Origin: Panaeolus papilionaceus
Taxonomy: Eukaryota; Basidiomycota; Agaricomycetes; Agaricales
DNA: 64,000 nt
NCBI GenBank assembly: GCA_015501605.1
Contig: JADNRZ010000002.1
Span: 1,364,001 to 1,428,000 of the forward strand
Reading direction: 5' to 3'
Both the position numbers and the translations under genes were made by a program. Position 1 is the stretch's first letter, and every line of letters begins with the position of its first letter. The notes beneath the pieces were generated by a model. It saw only the letters and a program-made list of their open reading frames with translations. It was not told the origin of the DNA and searched no databases. Of the stretch, positions 55,603 to 64,000 are shown piece by piece.

Positions 55603-58600
55603 ATGGCTCCAAAAAGACGACGGCCGAACGCGTTCGAGGTTTCTTTTCCAGACGAAGCCATCGAAGCATCCTTCGAGGCCACAAGTCTTGGAAAGAGAAA
55701 AGCTGACGACTTATTCTCCGTCGGTGATCATCAGGTTAGTAACTTGGAATTGCTGGGCACCTTCTCTATTCATACCTCCTCTGGGATACTTAGCAAGTGA
55801 AGCGCTTCCAATTGCCACCTGGTCAGTATCAGGATTTTGCTTGAAGCTCCTCTCATTCTGGCTCGAAGCATGCCGCCCTGACACCCCTCTCCGTGCCCTA
55901 CAAGCCGCCAGATATAAGCCTTCAATTGGAGATAAACCCATTCAAGAAACCTCAGACCTCGTCATCCCTGGTGAAGACACGCTCGATGATATTGATATCA
56001 GGTCTAATGACGATACCGACGTTGGAAAGCCGATACGGAGACTAGGGATGTTTACGATATTCGACCCCAAACACTCAAATGAACTCGTGTCGTTGGGTAT
56101 GCTTGAATACGATGATGGAGTTGATCGTCAATTTGAGGCCATTGGCTACGTTCTGCCGGTTTTTGAAAATGATGAGGATGAGGGACAGGAGGACGCCATG
56201 AAGCCCTTGTTGGTCAGGCTCAGCGCCCTTCTGAGATGCACTGTTGATTATGCAGACCACACAGCGTATGTATTTTTGCATATGCTGTTTGACTTGAGTT
56301 GAATTATTGATGACCTTCTATTCAGGCCATTTTACATCGAAACCCTCTACGCTTGGTACATCCTGGAGCTGCCATCCCGGCAATATGAACCGTTCTATGA
56401 ACACTTCTACTCGCCTCGGAGGATTGCCCAGCTTGTCATTTCGGAGGCCAAGGAAAGGCCCAACCAAACTTTGGATGGCTTTCTAGAACGGTTTGAAAAG
56501 CAGAATGATTTCACAGGACGGACGTACACCCAAAAAGACATTTGGAAATCTGTATGTAACTCATTCTTGTGTCTCTCACCCTGTCCGCTCTGATAACGAG
56601 CCACTACTTTTGTAGGTTGTCGAAATCAAGCAAGCACTTGATGACGTTTCCGATGTCGTCGATAATCCACACCGAGTACCACTCATTAAATCCATTGTCA
56701 AGAACGCTGCATCAAATACTCCTGCCCGTCCACGCCGTAACATTTTAGGCCCGCGAAGACCATTATCCATCGCCGTTCAAGTTCATGCAGGCGACCGTGA
56801 TTTTGCGGTGCTCAAAGCCGAAAATCAAAATGCAACGCATGTGACGCCCTTCATCGCGTCCCTGGCGAAAGGCCTTGTTGCAGAAAACGTTGTCGTCGTG
56901 GGGCCACCTCCACCCGCTGTGGATACGGCCTTGATTGCGCGCCAAAAGGTCCAGGCGATGAAACAGCTGAAAGAGCTGCTTACGAGGGCGACGAAACCCA
57001 AGGTTCGGGTCGACTACGATAAAGAGGATAGGGTCGATGTCCAATCAGACACCTATCAAGCTGTGACCGTCGAGGGGCAAAATTTCAAGGTATGTTTAAC
57101 TTCACTTCGAATGGTTTGCTCTCGCTTACTACATCGCTGCATCGTTGACCAGATCGGAGACAATGTGATAATAAAAGGAACCAGGGAGCTTCCTGGCTGG
57201 AACTCGAACGGCAGCGCTGCCCCGGTGAAGGATGAACATCAAATTTGTGACTTTTTCTGGTAGGTCATGGTATAGTTATTATCAGCTGTATGTTTTTTTT
57301 TGACAACTGTCTGTAGGTTCGGGAAAATCATGTTCTTCAAAATTTCTAACCAGATTGCACACGTGCAGTGGTATTACCATGGGATGAAGACGCTCATGGG
57401 AGAGTTCGGGCATCCTCAGGAGCTGCTACTGTCTCATGAGTGCGGAAATGTACCTCTGCGGGACCTCATCGTGCCTATCAAGGTACACTCCAAACCTCAA
57501 GACATCTCCGCTGTGCCACGTACCGAATACTTTTGCAAGTACGTTCCATCCAATCGCTGACACTCAAAGCCGACATATTGAATATATATTCAGGTTCATG
57601 TATCAAAAATCAATCGGCGCCATTCTCTCCATCGACGCGAAAGCGCAAAAAATCTGTGACTCGCTCCCCCCGCCCTCGAATTGTCCCGCATGTTCCATCA
57701 CAGAGGCGCTCAGTTTTCAAAGAGAGGCCCGAAAGACCAAGGACGCAAAGGGCAAGGTGTCAGGTATCGCCTATTGTGGCGCCAACTACCATCTCGAGGA
57801 TTTTGTCTTATATAACTCGAGCGAAGGGCCAGCCAACATTGGCCAGATTGTCCACATCGACTTCACTGCCGAGTCCCCCGTTTTGACTCTGTATAAAGTT
57901 GGAAGGACAATGGATCTGGCGAAGATAGCCCCAGCACCGTTCTATAGAGATGAGGTACGTCCAAAGTCCTCCATAAGTGTGCTTTCTGCTATAACGCTGA
58001 TTGCTATTTGCTGTAGCGTCACCTTTATCTCACTCAAGAAAAAATCAAGGTTCCGGTGGAAGAACTGATCAGAGTCGTATATGCAGCCAGCTATCGTTGT
58101 TTCGAAAATGACGACGAACTTGAAGATTGGCTAGACTTATCTCCACACCACTTTTATATCAAATATCGGTTTCCGAAATTTAAAGTCGCTGATTGGGGTG
58201 ACCGACGGAAGTTGAATTGGACGCAGTTGTTCGCTTGTTCCATATGCTGCAGGGAGATGTTGCAGAAGCGCAAATCCGTCAAGCAATTCCTTCGACAGAT
58301 GGCTAGGGAACCACTGTTAACCCTGGATATTTTCGGGGGTGTTGGAGCGTTTAGTGGGAGTATAGGGGGAGGGAGCAGATGTTTAAAACTGGCATATACC
58401 ATCGAGATCAGCCCGAGTGCCTCGAAAACCTTCCAGTAAGTCCTATACACAAAATATGTGGTCCCATTCTGACAGACTGTGAAGGAAGAATTGGGGTGCC
58501 AAAGTCGCAAACCAATGTGCTAATGTCATGTTGCGATATGCTATCAAGTCGGAGTCTGGCCATGATATCCAAGTCCCGATGCAGTTGTTCGACGACAAAA

Positions 58601-60287
58601 CGCCAGTGCCTCCTCTGCCAAAATGTGGAACAATCAAGGTCATAACGGCAGGGTTCCCTTGGTGAGTGCTGTGCTGAAGATATGGTATTTTTCGCTCATT
58701 AAATTTTGGTTTAGTCAGAGTCATTCGACTTTAAACATGTTCCACAAGGCGGATGACATCAAGAGCAACTTGATGTTGACTACCTTGTCCTACATCGACT
58801 GGTATCGGCCAATATTCGTTTATTTGGAGAATGTGCCTGGTTTTTTATCGCATGCGTTGAACGCGACTCAGGCAACAAAGCACCGAGTTGAAGGAGGGAT
58901 CAAAATGGGTGGCTTGAAACTCGTGGTTAGGGCATTGACAGAGATGGGGTATGTGCACTTGCGGTAGTCAGATTGGACGAGTCGTTCACATTATTTCTAG
59001 ATACCAAGTCCGATTTGCTCTACTGCAAGCAGGCAGCTATGGTACCCCTCAGCGCCGTATCCGCTTTTTCCTTGTTGCCGCTTTAAATGGCCATCCTCTT
59101 CCAGAACTTCCGCAACCTACACATGATTTCCTTGACAAGAAGCAGCTCAAGATCGACTGCTTTGATGGGGAGATTACACCCATTTCTGTCCGGGATGGGA
59201 AGACAGCACATCCTTTTGTAACCATTGAGGCTGCAATTGGCGACTTGCTGAAGTTTGACTTGTAGGTTTACTCCCCTTTTCCTTCTTTGTCGTGTGCTGA
59301 CTTGTTTTGTAAGCGCCCATCCCAAGCCTGAAAAGCTTCCGATCGAATTGCGCAAAACGCTCGAGAAACGAAAAACAAAGCTGAAGATTGCGACGGTGAA
59401 GTGCGTTGCGGATGAGAAATACTGGGGGTTCACTGGGAGGCTGCGTTATCAGACGGATCCGATGACGTCGTACCAGAAAAGGGCAAGGATAAAAGAGACG
59501 AAGAATATTCAGCATTTTGTGCAGCCTATGAAACTGGCTGTTGCTGAGAGGGTCATGCACATCCCATTGAAAGCTGATGCTGATTATCGAGGTGAGTAGT
59601 AGACGTTGCTAATTGTGATGTATCTCGTTGACAGGGCCCTGTAGATCTCCCTCGGAACCAGCACGAGTGGCAGTTTGTCGACCCAATGTCGTCTCATGGT
59701 CAGAAAAATTACAAGCCTGGTACGTCCTAGTTGATAGCTTTCAAAACTGTGCCGGTGTTCATGTTGGTCCAGGTGCCTATACACGACTCAATGCAAATAC
59801 CTTTTTTTCAACGATCGTAACAAATTTTGGACCAACGGCCAAACAAAGCAAGGTTCTTCATCATTCGGTAAGTGGATCTAGCTTATTTTCAGACACGAAT
59901 ATTAAAAGGTCGTCATCAGTGCCTGCGCACCAATACGGTGAGGGAGCTTGCTCGAGGCCAAGGTTTCCCAGACTGGTTTGTGTTTGAGACGTTAAGCGGG
60001 AATGTTAAGCATGTACGTTGTTTCTTTGATTGAGAGTACCAGGACTCTGATGATTTTGTTCAAAGATCCAACGACAGATCGGGAACGCGGTGCCGTGGCA
60101 AATTGGGCATGCATTGGGGAGAGAGTTGCGGGAGGCGCTGTTTAGAGAGTGGACCGAGAAGTTAGAACAGGCTATCAGGATAGACGAGTCGGATGATGAT
60201 GTGGACGTTCAGATGGCTGGCCCACAAGTCCCAGACCAGCTGGTGGATAATGGGGATGATGATGACGACGACGATATGTATGTTTGA
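55603..60287 (+). CDS. DNMT1-type DNA (cytosine-5) methyltransferase with RFTS and two BAH domains
   Basis: A maintenance-type cytosine methyltransferase of the basidiomycete DNMT1 group. About 15 exons, roughly 1,150 residues. Order: basic start MAPKRRRPNAFE; replication-foci (RFTS) domain (PIRRLGMFTIFDPKHSNELVSLGML; ETLYAWYILELPSRQYEPFY); first BAH (VTVEGQNFKIGDNVIIKG); second BAH (YHLEDFVLYNSSEGPANIGQIVHI); catalytic domain. Motif I LTLDIFGGVGAFSGS; motif IV GFPCQSHS, whose Cys codon is split TG/T by an intron at about 58660-58713; motif VI YLENVPGF; motif VIII QAGSYGTPQRRIRFF; target region RYQTDPMTSYQKR; motif IX TVRELARGQGFPDW; motif X RQIGNAVPWQIGHALG. An acidic tail closes the protein. 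All catalytic motifs look intact. The join between exon 1 and the RFTS domain is the least certain. Confidence 0.92.
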
Positions 60288-60403
60288 TTTTGGACAATGG
60301 GATTTTACAACTTTTATAGATTTCTAATACGGACATAAACACAGTACTAATCACAATAGAGGAACTAGATACATACATTAATTTTAACTTTCTTGAGCAT
60401 CGA

Positions 60404-60934
60404 TCACTCTTCATCTAATAGTTCATATCCAACCCACACTGCTTCTGAACAACTATTGCAACCTATGAGGTGGACACCTTGTTCCATCAAGGATGTGGTG
60501 ATACGATAGGAGCCACTGCATCGACATGGGTATGACCAGGATTCTTGATCATCCGACTCTTCGAATTCTTCCAATGAGACGACCTGAGCTGGACGGGGAC
60601 CGCTTACTACTGAATGTGCTTGATTCTTTGAACGCGAATTTGTGTCGTATGAAGCTCTGAGTTCTGGGTCGGATAGTATTTCGTAGGCTCGTTTTAAGAG
60701 GTTGATGTCGACATGATCTGTGATATCCGTTGATGGTTTCCGTTTGTCTGGATGAGAAGTGAGGAGAGCTCGATGATAGGCTGATTTTATCTGTGATTGA
60801 GTTGCATTTTTAGGGATAGATAAAAGAGCGTAATAGTCGACTTGTGAGAGTGAAGCCAGTTTGCCTTGAGAGTGAGAGAGATGAAGGAAGCTTTTTCGAA
60901 AATCAGTAGGATTCGTTCCGTTGATGGTCAGCAC
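60404..60934 (-). CDS. DPH4: Dph4/Jjj3-type J-protein of diphthamide synthesis
   Basis: Dph4 (DNAJC24, yeast Jjj3) is a J-domain protein with an iron- and zinc-binding CSL domain that supplies electrons or iron to Dph1-Dph2 in diphthamide formation on EF-2. One exon, 176 residues. J domain: VDYYALLSIPKNATQSQIKSAYHRALLTSHPDKRK with the essential HPD, then LKRAYEILSDPELRASYD. The C-terminal CSL/DPH zinc domain has SYPCRCSGSYRI and LIGCNSCSEAVWVGYELL (C-x-C...C-x2-C). The 30-residue lead before the J domain is less conserved, and a shorter start would still leave both domains whole. It shares a divergent promoter of 221 bases with the TBC gene. Confidence 0.9.
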   Translation of the reverse strand: MLTINGTNPTDFRKSFLHLSHSQGKLASLSQVDYYALLSIPKNATQSQIKSAYHRALLTSHPDKRKPSTDITDHVDINLLKRAYEILSDPELRASYDTNSRSKNQAHSVVSGPRPAQVVSLEEFEESDDQESWSYPCRCSGSYRITTSLMEQGVHLIGCNSCSEAVWVGYELLDEE

Positions 60935-61155
60935 GTGGATATTGTTTATGCGGGGATAAATAACAGATTGAAGTAAAAGTATCTAGTTTCGAGTTTAGTT
61001 GGTCTTATTATAAAAAGAAGAGTAACGGTTATTAACCATTGGAACCAGGTAAATAATTAAGAATGATAAAAATAAAAAAAGAGACTAACTTGAATGAGCG
61101 CCTAGTTATAAAGTGCTAGTAAACGTGTGAAACTTGAAAATATAAATTGTTTACA

Positions 61156-63496
61156 ATGACCACGATGGGACGTCCTAGTAGTTCTGGGCCTAACGTGGTC
61201 TTGATACCTGCGACTCCTCTTTCTCTTGAACATCAACGAACAAAACAAGGTCGTGAATCATCAGAGACCGCTATTTTCTCAATTTATTCCATGTATGGCG
61301 ACAACTCCAATTCAAGATCCAGCACTATTTACAACCAACGTCCTATTTCAATGCCGTCCAATCTGCCAGGTCCCGATCCATATCCAGAATCTGACCTAGC
61401 ATACTACGCAGATGATATGGACAACATACATCCGACAATTTCTTCTTCTTCACCACCACCACCACTACAACCATCTTCACTATTAAACCAACAGCAGCAG
61501 CAACCAATGTACATCGTACATGACAGTCCTCGTGCTTCACTAGCTACTACTTCTTCAGCATGTCCCCCTTCAAGTTACGCTACTCCTTCTTCATTGCGTC
61601 GTCATTCAGACCTTTTCGAGGATAGTAAACTTCCACCAAACTCGCCAAATATTCGTACAAGCGACTTCTCCGCTTCTTCTTACACCCCAGGTCTCTCAAT
61701 ATCCAAGGATATTACAAGAAGTGGCTCTCCTCATTCGAAACATTCTTCACGAAGCTCACAAGGTCGTCACACTCCAATCTCAATACGCGACTTACCACCA
61801 CTTCCACCTTCACGAGCGGTGACACCGGCTGGCTCGCTTCAACGACAGCCTTCCCCATCCGTAGGCCACCTAACTCCCAAGACTTCAATTATCCGCAATG
61901 GCAAGCCCCCTACGCCCTTCGGTTCACCTTCAAGCAAAGTATCCCTTGTTCCATCCGAAGGCGAAGATGTCGACGCTTTCCATGTCAGGAATACCTATGC
62001 CCAGCTAGAGGCAGTAGGTGTCAAGGGTGATGGATACGAGGAAGGTGTTGAGCGTACGAGAGCTAGAATTGGCAATAGCAGGTCTAGTCAATTACAGGCT
62101 GAAGCTGCACTCGCAGACGGTCTTGAGAAGAAGCGCGAATTGGATGACAAGGAGATCCAAGTGCTCCAAAGTGTTGACCGGTATGTTAACAACCGTCCCC
62201 TCCCTGAAACGCTGCCTTGTTCATTAAATTTATCTTTAGCTATGGTTTCTTCCTAGTAACCTCCCATGATCGACTAGTCTTGCTTAATTCCGCTCCCCTC
62301 CTCAAGAAGATCACTACTGTCTCTGCCGGTCCTGCTAGTGCACCACCCAACGCTACCTCGGTTAGCGCATTGCCAGGAGCCACCATTTCACCAAAGGAAG
62401 CCTCCAGAATCGCCAAATGGACACGCATGCTAGTTCCCCAGAAGCGAGAGCTAGGTGCTAATGTCGACACTTGGCGTGTTCGTCCTTCCAAGGCCTCAAA
62501 GCTCCGTGAGCGCACATACAAGGGTGTACCGGACCGGTGGCGGAGAGCAGCCTGGGACCTCTTCATGACCCAGTATTCTAATACCGCTCCACAAGCCTAT
62601 TATCGTATGGGAGACGACTACCGAGAAGCTTTGGATAAACCTTCAACGTATGATATTCAAATCGACTTGGATGTTCCGCGGACGATTAGTGGTCACATTA
62701 TGTTTAGAACGAGATATGGTGCTGGGTATGTCCAACTCTCTCTGACAACCTGTCATCCACCCCTCAACCTTATTTTCATAGTCAACGTTCTCTGTTTCAC
62801 GTCCTCCATTCATTTTCACTCCGTTGCCCCACTTGTGGGTATGTGCAAGGCATGGGCCCCATTGCAGCCACCCTTCTGTGCTACTTCGAGCCAGAGCGTG
62901 CCTACGCATCCCTAGTCATCCTCCACGATGCATACAACATGCATGACGTCTTTAGTCCAGGTTTCCCTGGTCTGCTCGAAGCAATATACGTTCAAGAACG
63001 TATCATGGAGACCATGATGCCAGCCGTCTACGCCGCCTTCAAAAAGCATCTGATTTCTACCACTTCATACGCTACCAAATGGTACATCACACTTTTCGCC
63101 AACTCTGTTCCCTTCCAAACCCAGCTTAGACTGTGGGACGCGTTCCTATTGGAAGGCTACGACGTGTTTATTGCGGTAGCAGTCGCGATTGTATGGACAT
63201 ATAGAGGTACGTGTCATCCGCCCTAACGCGCTCTCCGATAACCGGTAGACTCATTCTTGTTTTCTTCTCTTATTGTCTCGCTCTGATACATAGATCACAT
63301 CACGTCCAACTCTGCCAATTTTGAGACTGTGTTGTCACTCCTGTCGTCCTTCTTCGTACCAGAAAGCGAAGACGTACTGATGTCATGGATTGAGATGACA
63401 TTGGGCGACAAGAAGCTACGTGCTAACATGCAACGATGGCGTCGAGATTGGAAGGCGCTGGTTGCAGCTGGCAAGGATGGCTCAGCACTCCTATAG
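61156..63496 (+). CDS. TBC-domain Rab GTPase-activating protein
   Basis: Four exons (61156-62180, 62240-62725, 62782-63206, 63294-63496) give 712 residues. The first 330 residues are Ser/Pro-rich and disordered, with Gln and Ser runs. The TBC domain starts at KGVPDRWRRAAWDLF; it has the arginine finger in QIDLDVPRTISGH, the glutamine finger in GYVQGMGPIAATLL (completed across the second intron), and the later TBC blocks KWYITLFANSVPFQTQLRLWDAFLLEGYDVFIAVAVAI. Both fingers being present, it should be an active RabGAP; layout is like yeast Gyp and fungal Bub2/Msb-type proteins with a long N-tail, but I cannot name the Rab. The ATG at 61156 is the first in frame. Confidence 0.9.
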
Positions 63497-64000
63497 TCTT
63501 GTTTTCAGCTTCCTGTTTCTTTCGCTTTGGGTTTTGATGTCGCACCGTTTTTTATGATTTTACGTCCTCTGTTTCATTTTCCTCTAGCTTTTTACCCCGT
63601 CACGACTCCATTCATATCATTATCCTGTAATATTAATAGTGTCCGTCTCCTGCATCTTGTCATTCGCCGTTCCATATCCGACCCACTGCGCACGCTTGCC
63701 ATCCAAATTTATCCCATTCACTCCCCACGCCCATTCCGCACATCATCTATTCCATACACTTCCACTACTCTACTTACCTCTTCAATGCCCCTCTACCCTA
63801 CCAACGCGGCCGTAACCTGTACAAACTACTAAAGCAACCAATCGCCATCCACCTTCATTCACGCACTCAATCATCATCACTATCTCTCTCGAACCCTATT
63901 TCACTTTGCATTACATTACTCCGCTCGTTGTCATTCACACTCCTTTGGTATTTATGTACACTCCCACCTTCATATTCCTGCTATACCTTGCTGTGATACG
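63497..64000. other. 3' flank of TBC gene, pyrimidine-rich
   Basis: 504 bases to the window end. Strongly C/T-rich on the plus strand from about 63500 on (for example 63710-64000), as in promoters or 5' UTRs of fungal genes, so another plus-strand gene probably begins just outside. The open frame at 63527-63832 shows no protein features. Confidence 0.4.

Noticed and set aside
60175..60414. Minus-strand ORF covering the methyltransferase end
   Set aside because: Antisense to the acidic tail of the methyltransferase; its His-rich run comes from GAT/GAC repeats.

Overview
The window is nuclear DNA of a filamentous basidiomycete, most likely an agaricomycete. Genes are close together on both strands, nearly all have many introns of about 45-65 bases with GT...AG ends, and the proteins (Snu114, Fip1, Dop1, Hog1, Skt5, a DNMT1-type cytosine methyltransferase, GH128 and GH17 glucanases) are typical of that group. 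No operon, phage, plasmid, CRISPR or secondary-metabolite cluster is visible. I read 29 protein genes with confidence, one doubtful small ORF, one intron-containing tRNA-Trp gene and one short mariner-type inverted-repeat element. Exon borders were set by hand from splice signals, reading frame and family knowledge, so individual borders may be off by a base or two.

Layout. 1-880: 5' part of EXO84 (exocyst), divergent from a SKT5/CHS4-like chitin synthase activator (1300-2997). 3413-3531: tRNA-Trp(CCA). 3843-8259: an MDR-type oxidoreductase and the alpha subunit of methylcrotonoyl-CoA carboxylase. 8338-16643, minus strand: tRNA dihydrouridine synthase DUS2, calnexin, and the U5 snRNP GTPase Snu114. 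16939-22997: prefoldin subunit 1, then two tandem TPR genes with the same 12-exon structure; the first copy carries a frame break. 24319-27714: secreted or anchored GH128 glucanase and an Ssp120-like EF-hand secretory protein. 27892-37201, minus: Dop1, a low-complexity nuclear protein (possibly Ies4-like), and a GFA/CENP-V-type zinc protein.

37677-45952: ATP synthase subunit e, an RBBP4/Hat2-type WD40 histone chaperone, RAMP4/Ysy6 (minus), a Bmt5-type rRNA methyltransferase, mitochondrial uL10m (minus), and the polyadenylation factor Fip1. 46365-53018, minus: an ING-family PHD protein, a possible small ORF, a GH17 glucanase whose stop codon is almost touched by a mariner MITE, and mitochondrial NADH-cytochrome b5 reductase. 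53240-63496: the stress MAP kinase Hog1, a DNMT1-like methyltransferase (RFTS-BAH-BAH-catalytic), DPH4 (minus) and a TBC-domain RabGAP.

Most genes are housekeeping and unrelated to their neighbours, apart from divergent pairs that share short promoters (EXO84/SKT5, SNU114/PFD1, RAMP4/BMT5, uL10m/FIP1, MCR1/HOG1, DPH4/TBC). The most unusual points are in gene structure: three GC-AG introns (two in HOG1, one of them 57 bases, in frame and free of stops), a start codon split by an intron in FIP1, a start codon that is a whole coding exon in RAMP4, a catalytic cysteine codon split by an intron in the DNMT, the broken TPR copy, and the MITE at the GH17 stop codon.
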